A model generated the notes under the pieces. That model saw only the letters and a list, made by a program, of their open reading frames with translations, had not been told where the DNA came from and searched no databases. Made by a program: the position numbers and the translations under genes. This document shows, piece after piece, positions 29,088 through 37,528 of a stretch of DNA of 64,000 nucleotides. The stretch is from Legionella sp. (GTDB lineage Bacteria; Pseudomonadota; Gammaproteobacteria; Legionellales; Legionellaceae): assembly GCA_002786205.1 (NCBI GenBank), contig PEQM01000041.1, positions 79,487 to 143,486 on the forward strand, read 5' to 3'. Every line of letters begins with the position of its first letter. The stretch's first letter is position 1.

Positions 29088-29090
29088 GGG

Positions 29091-29903
29091 CTAACTCTTT
29101 ATTCCAGGCACAGAAAAACGATGCTTGTCTTGCAAACGTAAGGCGGTTAATTCATGCCCCCAAAAACACCCCGTATCCAGCGCATGAATGCGTGGATGCG
29201 GACAATGTCCTCTTAAAGCAGCCCAATGGCCAAATAAAATATCAGCCGCGATTTCCTGGCGACCAGGAACCTGATACCAAGGATATAAATGACTCTCCTG
29301 ATTTGCTGCAGGCTTTTTATTTTTTAATTCCAGGCAGCCTTTGGCGTCGCACCAACGCATGCGAGTGAAATAATTCGTTAACACTCGCAAACGGTCAACC
29401 CCCTGTAAATCAGCCGTCCAGCACGCCAGGTTACCGTAAAGACAGGGCAAAGTACGGTACTGCTCACCAGCTAAAACCTGCTGAAGCTCTTGGCCCAGCA
29501 TTAAAGCTTGCTCCAGATTCCACATGGGCGCAATACCGGCATGAGTCATCACATAATTCAGCTCAGCCGAATAATAAATCAGCGGTTGCCGTCTAAGCCA
29601 ATGCCCCAATTCCTCCCCATCGTCAGCCTGCAATACCTCTTCAATGGTATCATCATGTCCTTTCCATGGCCGACCACCAAATAAAGCACTTAACAGATGC
29701 AAGTCATGATTGCCCAGGGTAATAATGGCCGGTTTAGGCAGCGCATATAAAAAGCGCAGCACGGCTAAGGATTGAGGGCCACGATTGACCAAATCACCGA
29801 CAAGCCATAACTGATCATCACGGTCATTAAAATCAATCTGCTCCAACAAGCGCATGAAAGGATCATAGCAACCTTGCAGGTCTCCTATTGCATAATCAGC
29901 CAC
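29091..29903 (-). CDS. apaH: Symmetrical bis(5-prime-nucleosyl)-tetraphosphatase ApaH
   Basis: A metallophosphatase that hydrolyses Ap4A to two ADP and can remove Np4 caps from RNA. The phosphoesterase motifs are [18 protein letters not shown] and [10 protein letters not shown] chose the GTG at 29903, giving 270 residues that start [11 protein letters not shown] as in E. coli ApaH, because GGAG lies 9 nt upstream. The upstream TTG at 29924 would overlap the preceding gene more. It overlaps the TraI_2-like gene by 8 nt. Confidence 0.95.
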   Translation of the reverse strand: MADYAIGDLQGCYDPFMRLLEQIDFNDRDDQLWLVGDLVNRGPQSLAVLRFLYALPKPAIITLGNHDLHLLSALFGGRPWKGHDDTIEEVLQADDGEELGHWLRRQPLIYYSAELNYVMTHAGIAPMWNLEQALMLGQELQQVLAGEQYRTLPCLYGNLACWTADLQGVDRLRVLTNYFTRMRWCDAKGCLELKNKKPAANQESHLYPWYQVPGRQEIAADILFGHWAALRGHCPHPRIHALDTGCFWGHELTALRLQDKHRFSVPGIKS

Positions 29904-31224
29904 GATAGAGTGCTCCTGGCGCAACCGAAGGCTTGGAAGAAGCGATTTGCCACTGTCCTGTTACCGTCAATTGATGCAAGGGGGCAGCGGCCCATTGTCC
30001 CTGGGCAATAATTGACGAATGCTCTTGCATGCTGTGAATCAATTCTAAAGCAGAGCAGGTTTGCACTGAATCGGTGTTTGCCTGATACACTTTGACCGAT
30101 GCCGGCAAGGCAAGAGCATACTCGGTGAAGACAATGCGATTGAGACTGTCCTGATTGGATGATTGCGCGGAAGGGCTTTCTGCATAGACACGGTGAAGCC
30201 CTAAAGACAAAAAGGCCTTTTGAATGGCTTGCCAATTTTTATACTCAGGGTGCTCACGCACAAACAGCTGGTAAATCTCAGGGCACATAACGAAGCCGCC
30301 AGGCACCATCAGCAAAGGTGCTTTGTTAATGACAATCAGACCTTTTTCCAAAGCACTCATCAGCCACTGTACCAATTCAATACCTATAGCCTGTTCTTTG
30401 TCATTCACATGCTCCGGCAGGCCACCTGAAAAAGTGCCGGTACGCCCTAAAACACTGCCTCGCCCCATTCCAGAACGCGCTATAAACTCAGCAAAATAAC
30501 GTGAAATAGCCAAGGCTTGTGCTCTAATTAGCAAAGCACCTAAAGTACCTGCTCCCTTCAGATCCTCGTTCAGCAAGGCCAACCAGACAGTCAATACTTG
30601 CGGGTTAGCCGCTATCCAGGAAAAGCCACTTGGTGGCATCAGCTTTTGAGCCAATAACAAATTAAGACGTCGACGCAACTCGATATCGGACTCTTTTAAA
30701 AACTCATAATCATAATAACTGCCGGTGGCAACCAAACTATCCAATAGCGGATTCCATTGTTTTAGAGGCTGACCTTTTTCATCAAATAGATGAACCCGAT
30801 AATCTATAAAAAGTTTACCAATGCCTTGCAATAAGGCGGCAGAAAATAAAGCATATTGCCAAAGGCTTTGCTCTTCAGAAAGCGATTTTTGCTGATCTGC
30901 TATGATGAACTCTTGAAATAAGCTCAAAGCCGCTTCAGTTCTATGGAGTGCAAAATCCACCAGTCCACCCGCCTGCGCATAGTAACTGTTGACTGATTCA
31001 GGCAATTGCTGTGCATAATGCACCAATTGCTTGATTAAGGAAGAACAGACACTGTCATAGCGTGCGCTTTCCAAGCAAGAATACTGGCGCAATTTATCCA
31101 GCAAATCCTGTCTTTTTTGATTTGCTAAAAATTGGCCCGATGTAATAATAGGAGTCAGGTCGTTGACCTGTCGGGACCTAACTCGCTTATTTTTTCCTTG
31201 ACGAAGAAACAAAACAGGCTCCAT
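29896..31224 (-). CDS. TraI_2-like (MobH-type relaxase-related) protein
   Basis: A 442-residue protein with the N-terminal TraI_2 domain found in MobH relaxases of integrative elements. The segment [15 protein letters not shown] (about 86-100), [17 protein letters not shown] (about 121-137) and [10 protein letters not shown] match the usual pattern. In MobH proteins the second segment reads ALLHDLGK; here the His-Asp pair is replaced by Gln-Gly, so the metal-dependent centre is probably lost. The C-terminal part ([20 protein letters not shown]) resembles the winged TraI_2_C domain. No conjugation genes are near. It lies between ksgA and apaH, where E. coli has apaG. Confidence 0.7.
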   Translation of the reverse strand: MEPVLFLRQGKNKRVRSRQVNDLTPIITSGQFLANQKRQDLLDKLRQYSCLESARYDSVCSSLIKQLVHYAQQLPESVNSYYAQAGGLVDFALHRTEAALSLFQEFIIADQQKSLSEEQSLWQYALFSAALLQGIGKLFIDYRVHLFDEKGQPLKQWNPLLDSLVATGSYYDYEFLKESDIELRRRLNLLLAQKLMPPSGFSWIAANPQVLTVWLALLNEDLKGAGTLGALLIRAQALAISRYFAEFIARSGMGRGSVLGRTGTFSGGLPEHVNDKEQAIGIELVQWLMSALEKGLIVINKAPLLMVPGGFVMCPEIYQLFVREHPEYKNWQAIQKAFLSLGLHRVYAESPSAQSSNQDSLNRIVFTEYALALPASVKVYQANTDSVQTCSALELIHSMQEHSSIIAQGQWAAAPLHQLTVTGQWQIASSKPSVAPGALYRG

Positions 31225-31248
31225 GACTCTTTATCTGTTTATTTTACA

Positions 31249-32019
31249 CTATCTGGAAACAAATTGCGCCAGTCGCACATAATCCTCAATAGAAATTTGT
31301 TCAGGTCTTTTTTTACCCTCTATACCCAGTGCTTCCAACTCCGTAGCAGAAACAATACCCTTTAAATTGTTGATTAAAGTTTTTCTGCGCATAGCAAAAG
31401 ACGAGGCGACAAGACGTTCCAATTTCTCTTTACTTACCAAAGGATAAGGCCGTACCTCATAAGGCGTTAAGCGGACGATAGCCGAGTTGACCTTCGGTGG
31501 CGGATTAAAGGCTTCTGGCGGTACATCAAACAAATGCACTACCTCACAATAATATTGTAAAATCACACTCAATCGACCGTAATTTTTTGTCCCTGGCTGC
31601 GCCACCATCCTATCCACTACTTCTTTTTGCAGCATAAAATGCATGTCCTGGATGCAAGAAATAGAATCTAGCAAATGAATTAGCAAAGGTGTTGAGATGT
31701 TATAAGGCAAATTCCCCACCAACCGCAATGCCTTGCCTAATTGATTATAATCTAAGGTTAATGCATCGGCAGGAATCAACTGTAACTTGCCTTGGGTTTC
31801 AGGCAAGCTCTGCAGATAACTTTGCAAGTCACGGTCTATTTCCACGGCAATAAGAGAAGAAACCTGACGCAATAAAGGCAGCGTCAACGCACCTAATCCT
31901 GGACCTATTTCTAGTAGATTTTCACCTGCTTTAGGCGAAATGGCCTGTATAATTTGCGCAATAATAAAATTATCTTGTAAAAAATTTTGACCAAACCGCT
32001 TGCGTGGGCTGTGCCTCAC
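31249..32019 (-). CDS. rsmA: 16S rRNA (adenine-1518/1519-N6) dimethyltransferase KsgA
   Basis: A SAM-dependent enzyme that dimethylates A1518 and A1519 of 16S rRNA late in 30S assembly. Motifs are [34 protein letters not shown] (catalytic N-L-P-Y) and [15 protein letters not shown] chose the GTG at 32019, giving the usual start [14 protein letters not shown] with 256 residues, because AGGTGG lies 7 nt upstream. The upstream ATG at 32034 would put that sequence inside the gene. It starts the ksgA-TraI_2-apaH operon. Confidence 0.95.
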   Translation of the reverse strand: MRHSPRKRFGQNFLQDNFIIAQIIQAISPKAGENLLEIGPGLGALTLPLLRQVSSLIAVEIDRDLQSYLQSLPETQGKLQLIPADALTLDYNQLGKALRLVGNLPYNISTPLLIHLLDSISCIQDMHFMLQKEVVDRMVAQPGTKNYGRLSVILQYYCEVVHLFDVPPEAFNPPPKVNSAIVRLTPYEVRPYPLVSKEKLERLVASSFAMRRKTLINNLKGIVSATELEALGIEGKKRPEQISIEDYVRLAQFVSR

Positions 32020-32160
32020 TGTATACCACCTCATGTTAACGAAATAATGAGTAAGACCAAAGACCCGCCAAGAAAGACTTGTCGCCAGGGTCTGTGACCA
32101 ATCTATCCGGCAATTATACCGCGATTCACCACATTATACTAATTGAGCCTTTTTGAAACC

Positions 32161-32382
32161 TTAACTGATTTGACAAAAAGAAGGGCTGCTGTCTTTTCTT
32201 GCAGACACCACCTGGTTTCTGCTATTCATGAGAGTCTGTTCTGGGGTCAATTGTCCAGAAACCACCACATCAACCACTTCATGAACCATGCCTTCAGCTA
32301 TACTGGATTTTTTAGGTCGTGGAGAAGAATTGTTTTTAAAAAATTTCACTCCCTCAGTCGGTGTTAGTAGAGACGGTTCCAT
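32161..32382 (-). CDS. Orphan 73-residue protein
   Basis: I do not recognise this family. The ATG at 32382 has a strong ribosome binding site (GGAG 8 nt upstream), and a TATAAT at 32434-32429 lies about 47 nt upstream of the start on the same strand. The peptide starts MEPSLLTPTEGVKFF and is polar with no membrane segment. It has a Ser/Pro/Lys-rich part and a short hydrophobic strand (VVDVVVSG). The longer frame from 32454 lacks support. It lies between ksgA and a family 2 repeat. Confidence 0.55.
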   Translation of the reverse strand: MEPSLLTPTEGVKFFKNNSSPRPKKSSIAEGMVHEVVDVVVSGQLTPEQTLMNSRNQVVSARKDSSPSFCQIS

Positions 32383-32428
32383 GCTTGCTTCTCCGAAAAT
32401 AAGAATAACGTTGTTTACAGTAATTCGG

Positions 32429-32434
32429 ATTATA
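32429..32434 (-). promoter_or_regulatory. -10 box (TATAAT) for the 73-residue gene
   Basis: A perfect TATAAT on the minus strand, leaving a leader of about 40 nt. No convincing -35 hexamer lies at the expected distance. Confidence 0.35.
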
Positions 32435-32552
32435 GTACGCCTAAAGTTATCCAATCACAATCAGCAAACAAGACATCGATAGAAAAGCAATCACATAAGA
32501 CACAATACTGGTCTAAGCTTTGTTTTTTCAGTACACTCTGCAAAATTCGTCT

Positions 32553-32650
32553 CTATTCACCCCCTTTTGAATGCGCTAAAAAAAGTCAGAGTGACGTGCA
32601 AAGCGCGCAATCTGTGCCAGAGAGCGCTTTGCGGTGAACGGGGTGAATAG
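32553..32650. repeat. Palindrome-ended intergenic element, family 2, copy 1
   Basis: 98 bp bounded by perfect inverted repeats ctattcaccc (32553-32562) and gggtgaatag (32641-32650). Inside is a second perfect inverted pair gcaaagcgc (32598-32606) / gcgctttgc (32624-32632). The left half (ctattc, cc, ttttgaatgc, aaagtca) and right end match the copy at 62809-62908. It contains no gene and ends 54 nt before panD. Confidence 0.75.
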
Positions 32651-32704
32651 TTTCCAAAACGCTAACAAACCAGACCCTTTAAATGAGGTTATTCAGGAAT
32701 GACT

Positions 32705-33106
32705 ATGACTTACAGAAAAATGCTGAAATCCAAAATTCACCGCGCCTGTGTTACCGAGGCTGATTTAGATTATGAAGGCAGTATTACCATCTCTCCAGAG
32801 TTATTAAAAGCCGCGGACATTTTAGCTCATGAAGCCGTCAACGTATGGAATGTCACCGCAGGAACACGCTTTGAAACTTATGCCATTCCAGGCAAAGCAG
32901 GATCCAGTGACTTATGCGTTAATGGGGCAGCAGCTCATCTGGTGACTCCTGGTGATTTGGTTATCATCGCCACGTTCTCACAAATGCCAGAAGCCGACTG
33001 TGCAACACATACACCTACGGTTGTCTTTGTCGATGAGCACAATCGCTTAAAAGAAATTCGTCCTGAAATATGGGGAGTAAAAAAAGAAAGCCTCTCCTAT
33101 TCCTAA
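32705..33106 (+). CDS. panD: Aspartate 1-decarboxylase PanD
   Basis: A pyruvoyl enzyme that makes beta-alanine for pantothenate and CoA. The self-cleavage site is the Gly-Ser pair of [10 protein letters not shown] (about residue 24-25 of the 133-residue chain). Other family motifs are [29 protein letters not shown] and VVFVDEHNR. The ATG at 32705 has AGGA 6 nt upstream and matches the family start; the ATG at 32699 is two codons earlier. No other pan genes are close. Confidence 0.95.
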   Translation: MTYRKMLKSKIHRACVTEADLDYEGSITISPELLKAADILAHEAVNVWNVTAGTRFETYAIPGKAGSSDLCVNGAAAHLVTPGDLVIIATFSQMPEADCATHTPTVVFVDEHNRLKEIRPEIWGVKKESLSYS

Positions 33107-33173
33107 TCATTGAGCTTAAGTTTTTCATTGTAAGGCCGATAAGAGAAGTAAACCTTATTCACAAGGACTTGCA

Positions 33174-33485
33174 ATGAAAAAAACAGCAAAATTTAATATT
33201 GGTGATGTCGTTATTCATCAACGAAGTGGTTATCGAGCAGTGATCGTGGATATTGACCCTCTATTTCAAGCCTCCGGACAATACAATCCACAAGCACCTA
33301 AACATGAATTTGCCACACGCAATCCCTGGTATCGTTTGTTGGTTGATGAGAGCAGTCAGGTCACTTATGTAGAAGAAAACTTACTTGCCATCGATCCCTG
33401 TCAAGAGCCTGTTTATCATCCCAATATTCAACAGTACTTAACCCGCACTACAGGCATCTATTTCAGCTGCGCGGTCAAACACTAA
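33174..33485 (+). CDS. hspQ: Heat shock protein HspQ (YccV-like)
   Basis: A small protein of the hemimethylated-DNA-binding/YccV family that in enterobacteria modulates Lon-dependent proteolysis and DnaA levels. The sequence AKFNIGDVVIHQRSGYRAVIVDIDP opens the family fold. NPWYRLLVD and VTYVEENL follow. The length is 103 residues. A ribosome binding site (aagga) precedes the ATG. It stands alone, 67 nt after panD. Confidence 0.92.
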   Translation: MKKTAKFNIGDVVIHQRSGYRAVIVDIDPLFQASGQYNPQAPKHEFATRNPWYRLLVDESSQVTYVEENLLAIDPCQEPVYHPNIQQYLTRTTGIYFSCAVKH

Positions 33486-33575
33486 CCGCGCTCAAAACGC
33501 ATTTATTACAATTCAACTGGAATTTTTTCCTTTTCCTACCAATACTTAAAATAGACTCAGTATAAAGCTGCTCAT

Positions 33576-33721
33576 TAGACCTCTTCCCAAACTGGCTGCC
33601 GAAGAGGGGTTGCAGGGAAACCAAAAGTGCAGAATCGGAGTGTACACACCAGTACATGAGGATTCGAGCACTGTATCGACGAAGCAAAAGGCTTCGGCAA
33701 TAGCGTTTCCGAAGAGGTCTA
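33576..33721. repeat. Dispersed inverted-repeat element, family 1, copy 3
   Basis: 146 bp with perfect 11-bp terminal inverted repeats (tagacctcttc / gaagaggtcta). Its right part, tatcgacgaagca...gcttcggcaatagcgtttc, matches the copies at 34-108 and 15848-15993. The centre holds gcagaatcggagtg and gaggattcgagcac. It is the best-preserved copy and lies just upstream of the NRPS gene. Confidence 0.8.
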
Positions 33722-33829
33722 TTGTCACGTAACTCAAAGGTGTTGTGCTTATTAATATAAACCCTGCATTCTTGGTAATGATGTATGAACCATAGAAAAG
33801 GATGGGTTATAACAAAAGGGAGCCAGGAG

Positions 33830-36800
33830 ATGGACTACTCCACAACGCTGCAACAATTATTTGAAACGGAAGTGGATAACAATCCGCATAAAACGGCGCT
33901 GGTTTTTGGTAAAAAACAACTGACCTACAGTGAATTAAACAGCAAGGCCAACCAGGTCGCCCATTACTTACAGCAACTGGGCATTAAACCCAATATGCCT
34001 GTCGTGCTCTGTATGGCACGTTCTTTTGAATTTTTCATTGCTTTATTAGGTGTATTAAAAGCCGGTGGTGCCTATATCCCTCTGGATTACACGCAGCCTC
34101 AAGCCCGTTTGTTATCGATCATTAATGAGAGCAAGGCTGCTGTAGTCATCACCGATGAAAGCTTACACTCTTCTTTTAGTGCATACCAAGGCAAAACGCT
34201 ACGGCTGAAAGAAGAAATCCTGTCGCAACAGGAAACAAGCAATCCACAGCCTGTAGCCGACAGTACTCATTTGGCCTATGCCATTTACACCTCTGGCTCA
34301 ACCGGCACCCCCAAAGGCGTCTTAATAACACATCAAAGTATTGTCAATTATGCACGGTGGTTTGCTAAAGAATGTGTTCGCAATGCACAAGACACCATTG
34401 ATTGTTCTGCAAATCCGGCCTTTGATTTTGCTTTAACCTTAACGGTAGTGCCTCTGGTTCTAGGGCTGAAAGTTGTGCTGTGCGAAGAAGAGGTAAAAAA
34501 AGATCCCAGACGTTATCTGGCTCACTTACGAGAACATGCAATAAGCTTGATTAAAATTACGCCCAGTTACTTTCAAGTCCTCTATTTTGAAGCACAACAC
34601 CAACCTCAAACACTAACCCACTTAAAGAAAATCATGCTGGGAGGAGAAAATTTGCTCAGCAAAGACTGTAAGAATTGGCTCCGTCTTTACCCTCACCACC
34701 TGCTGTTTAATGAATATGGCCCAACTGAGGCGACGGTAGCAGTCACTTTGTATGAGGTCAATCAGCACAATATCCATTCTTGTGCTGACATAGTCCCTAT
34801 CGGCTATCCTATGCCTCATGCCTATTATTATATTTTAGATGAGAACAAAAAGCCTGTGGCTCCAGGAGAAAGTGGCGAATTGTACTTAGGCGGTATTTGT
34901 GTTGCTCAAGGGTATTTAAATAATCCCACGACCACAGCGCGTTTTTTTATCGAAGACCCTTTTGTCAACTCAGCAGAAAAACCCAAAATCTATAAAACTG
35001 GAGACTTGTGCCGTCTGTTGCCTAATGGTGCATTAGACTGCATGGGGCGTATTGATCATCAATTAAAAATTCGTGGTTTTAGAGTAGAGCTGGAAGAAAT
35101 TGAACAATGCCTGCTTCACCATCCAGCAATAAAAAGTGCGGTAGTCGTTGCCTCTGACCAATGGGGTACAGAAAAAAAATTGATTGCCTATTATATTCCT
35201 CGCCAACAAGACCTCAGCGAAAAAGAACTCAAACAATACTGTATGGAAAGGCTACCAGACTACATGATTCCTTCTTTTTTTATGGCGATGAGCGCCTTCC
35301 CTCGGACTGCCAATGACAAACTGGATAGAGCAGCACTGCCGCTACCCACCAGAACTCAGCACCTAACACAACCCAAAACATCCCTGGAGAAAAAGTTAGC
35401 TCACATCTGGTCTGATGAATTAGGTATAGACCAGATAGGCCTTCATGATCATTTTTTTGAATTAGGCGGCCACTCTCTTGCGGCAGCGCGTGTCATTTCA
35501 AAAATCAATCATCATTTTAAAAAAGAACTCAGCCTGCAAGACTTTTACCAAGAGCCTACCTTGGCCGCTTTAGCAGCGAAGATAAAAAGCGCCCCCAAAT
35601 ACAAACCACTTAAAAAAATGAGTTTAAAAGCAAAAAATAAAGTCTTCCCGCTGAGTGACTTCCAGCTGCTACTATGGCTGGCTGATGTTTTTGAACCTAA
35701 AGCAAAGAGGCTCAATATCTTTACCCGCAAATGCGTGTTAGGTCACCTTAATTCCGAACGATTAAATAAAGCAGTTGACCGTTTAATACAGAAGCATCCC
35801 GTTCTGTCTTACAAAATTGCTGCTTTTAATCCGCAACATGTGTTACAAAAACAGCTCGAACAACCTCTTGAAGAATACGCCATACAGCACTTGACCTTAA
35901 AAGACAGCAATAACCTGCTCAATCAATCCTTTGCTTTTTTACAAAATAATCAGCTATGGCCTAAAAACAAAGCACAACTCTTAATCCGCGCTTTTTATTT
36001 AAGAGACAATACGACCGAATTACAATTAAGCCTCCCTCACGTCATTGCCGATGATCTCTGTCCAGACATCTTGTTAAATGATTTGTCCCGTTTTTATCTC
36101 TATCCTGATACGCCAGCTACCCCTCATCGGGCCTATCAGGAATACATCGCCAGGGAAAAACATTATGTCAAACAAAACGCTGCCAAAGACAATGCATTTT
36201 GGCAATCTTATTTAAGCGATACCGGCCTGTTTCGCATGCCCAAAGAGCAAATACAGCCGCTCATGCAGCAACAGGAAATACCCTATTCTACCTATCAGAT
36301 AATTCCTGAGGCCACACTACAACAGTTTAAACACTATTGTGCCCAGCATCATATTGGTCTTCTTAATGGCTTATGTGCAGCACTGGTATTGGCACTGCAA
36401 ATTAGTACGGATTACCAAAACGAACAGCCTGTTTGTATTAATCGAGTCAAATCTACTCGAGAAGATGAAGACTATGACCAAGCCATAGGCTGTTTTTTAC
36501 GCTTAGAGCCTATTAAAATCAACTGCGACAGAGAAGACCATCTGTTGTCCTTAACACAGAAAATTCATCAAGAGCTGATGCAAACCACCCCTTTCCAAAA
36601 GGCTTCCAGTCTGGTAAAACTGGCCAGTCTGGCTGTTTTTAATAAAACGCCTCTTCTTAGACAATATGCCATTCAAAGTGGCCTATGGCTCTACAATGCC
36701 TTAACCGGCTTTCAATTGGATAAACCCACGCTGAAAAGTACCAGCCGTATGCATGCCTTAACAGGGGAAGAATTTCTAATTAATGTCAATGTACAAAGCA

Positions 36801-37066
36801 GCTTTATCCAAAGTGTTGCAGAGAAAAAAACACACTATTTCGGTATGGAGGTACAAGCCCGTGTTGAGCAACCGATGGATTTATTAACGATTAATAACCT
36901 ACTCGATGTTTGCTTTTTACGTCAGGAAGATCAGTTGCCAGTATTGGTTTTATCAGCCAATCTTAATCCTGCTTTTAGAGAGCGCATAGCGCATCATTTT
37001 TTAGAGGTGTTATGCCACAACATGCTGTCTAAAAATACAACAAAAACAACTGCGCTGATACCCTGA
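33830..37066 (+). CDS. Single-module nonribosomal peptide synthetase, domains A-T-C
   Basis: From the ATG at 33830 (AGGGAG 7 nt upstream) the protein is 1078 residues; an ATG at 33785 is also in frame. The adenylation domain (about 1-505) has YTSGSTGTPKG (about 153), NEYGPTEATV (about 294), YKTGDL (about 388), LKIRGFRVELEEIE and NDKLDRAALP. The carrier domain has the phosphopantetheine site LGGHSL (Ser about 549). The rest (about 605-1078) is a condensation-type domain with PHVIADD (about 736-742) for HHxxxDG: the catalytic second His is kept, while the first His and the Gly are changed. There is no thioesterase, MbtH-like or PPTase gene nearby. The amino acid used and the product are unknown. 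Confidence 0.88.
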   Translation: MDYSTTLQQLFETEVDNNPHKTALVFGKKQLTYSELNSKANQVAHYLQQLGIKPNMPVVLCMARSFEFFIALLGVLKAGGAYIPLDYTQPQARLLSIINESKAAVVITDESLHSSFSAYQGKTLRLKEEILSQQETSNPQPVADSTHLAYAIYTSGSTGTPKGVLITHQSIVNYARWFAKECVRNAQDTIDCSANPAFDFALTLTVVPLVLGLKVVLCEEEVKKDPRRYLAHLREHAISLIKITPSYFQVLYFEAQHQPQTLTHLKKIMLGGENLLSKDCKNWLRLYPHHLLFNEYGPTEATVAVTLYEVNQHNIHSCADIVPIGYPMPHAYYYILDENKKPVAPGESGELYLGGICVAQGYLNNPTTTARFFIEDPFVNSAEKPKIYKTGDLCRLLPNGALDCMGRIDHQLKIRGFRVELEEIEQCLLHHPAIKSAVVVASDQWGTEKKLIAYYIPRQQDLSEKELKQYCMERLPDYMIPSFFMAMSAFPRTANDKLDRAALPLPTRTQHLTQPKTSLEKKLAHIWSDELGIDQIGLHDHFFELGGHSLAAARVISKINHHFKKELSLQDFYQEPTLAALAAKIKSAPKYKPLKKMSLKAKNKVFPLSDFQLLLWLADVFEPKAKRLNIFTRKCVLGHLNSERLNKAVDRLIQKHPVLSYKIAAFNPQHVLQKQLEQPLEEYAIQHLTLKDSNNLLNQSFAFLQNNQLWPKNKAQLLIRAFYLRDNTTELQLSLPHVIADDLCPDILLNDLSRFYLYPDTPATPHRAYQEYIAREKHYVKQNAAKDNAFWQSYLSDTGLFRMPKEQIQPLMQQQEIPYSTYQIIPEATLQQFKHYCAQHHIGLLNGLCAALVLALQISTDYQNEQPVCINRVKSTREDEDYDQAIGCFLRLEPIKINCDREDHLLSLTQKIHQELMQTTPFQKASSLVKLASLAVFNKTPLLRQYAIQSGLWLYNALTGFQLDKPTLKSTSRMHALTGEEFLINVNVQSSFIQSVAEKKTHYFGMEVQARVEQPMDLLTINNLLDVCFLRQEDQLPVLVLSANLNPAFRERIAHHFLEVLCHNMLSKNTTKTTALIP

Positions 37067-37100
37067 TCTGCCTGACCCAAAATCAGCGCACACAGCCATA

Positions 37101-37137
37101 GCAATCGGATCACCTTTCCCAAGGCCATTCCGATTGC
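37101..37137. terminator. Inverted repeat after the NRPS gene
   Basis: Perfect 9-bp arms gcaatcgga / tccgattgc with a 19-nt loop, 35 nt after the NRPS stop. No strong T-run follows, so it is only a possible terminator between convergent genes. Confidence 0.4.
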
Positions 37138-37145
37138 CATAACCT

Positions 37146-37163
37146 GACTTAACTAGTTAAGTC
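37146..37163. other. Perfect 18-bp palindrome over the end of the 64-residue gene
   Basis: gacttaactagttaagtc is its own reverse complement and contains the stop codon of the small gene at 37157. It could be a protein-binding site or fold as a loop-less hairpin in both transcripts. Confidence 0.5.
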
Positions 37164-37351
37164 TGATTTAAAAAAAGTACCAACATGGCAATGAATGCCA
37201 TCAGAGCCACACCCAAGACCCCCATAGTAAGAAAGCTTTTACTCAAAGAGTCTTTGGTAAACAACTCCGGTCTGCCTTTGATCATCCGAACTAATAAGTA
37301 AATAATCAGCAAGGCAGAAACAATACCTAAAATTTGATACAGCGTTTCCAT
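37157..37351 (-). CDS. Small two-helix membrane protein downstream of cydABX
   Basis: 64 residues with two hydrophobic helices (about 5-23 and 40-62) joined by a charged loop (RMIKGRPELFTKDS). The ribosome binding site AAGGA is 7 nt before the ATG. I do not recognise the family. Position suggests a link to cytochrome bd oxidase, as with small extra genes in other cyd operons, but a terminator-like hairpin separates it from cydX, so it may be expressed only by read-through or separately. Confidence 0.65.
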   Translation of the reverse strand: METLYQILGIVSALLIIYLLVRMIKGRPELFTKDSLSKSFLTMGVLGVALMAFIAMLVLFLNQT

Positions 37352-37363
37352 AACTTTTCCTTC

Positions 37364-37390
37364 TAAAAACAGGTCTGGACAGACCAGACC
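37364..37390 (-). terminator. Terminator or attenuator after cydX
   Basis: On the minus strand ggtctgg, loop tctgt, ccagacc, then tgttttt. It ends the cydA-cydB-cydX transcript and lies immediately before the ribosome binding site of the 64-residue gene. Confidence 0.65.
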
Positions 37391-37415
37391 GGTCCATGCA
37401 CGGTGCTAACCTCGC

Positions 37416-37511
37416 TCAAACGTCACTGTCTCTAAGCTCTAGCCACATGGCATTTAATATTGCAAAGGCGCAGGCAAGTCCTGTGCCAAGAATCCAAGAG
37501 AAATACCACAT
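37416..37511 (-). CDS. cydX: Cytochrome bd oxidase small subunit CydX
   Basis: A 31-residue single-helix subunit that stabilises the haems of the bd oxidase. The sequence starts MWYFSWILGTGLACAFAI, nearly the E. coli CydX pattern MWYFxWILGTLLAC, and ends with an acidic tail LELRDSDV. AAGGAG lies upstream of the ATG, 17 nt after the cydB stop. It supports a bd-I-type oxidase. Confidence 0.9.
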   Translation of the reverse strand: MWYFSWILGTGLACAFAILNAMWLELRDSDV

Positions 37512-37528
37512 TTTTTTTCTCCTTCTGG

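Noticed and set aside
29896..31224. Integrative conjugative element based on the TraI_2-like gene
   Set aside because: No integrase, type IV secretion or attachment sites are nearby, and both neighbours are housekeeping genes with overlapping or close spacing.
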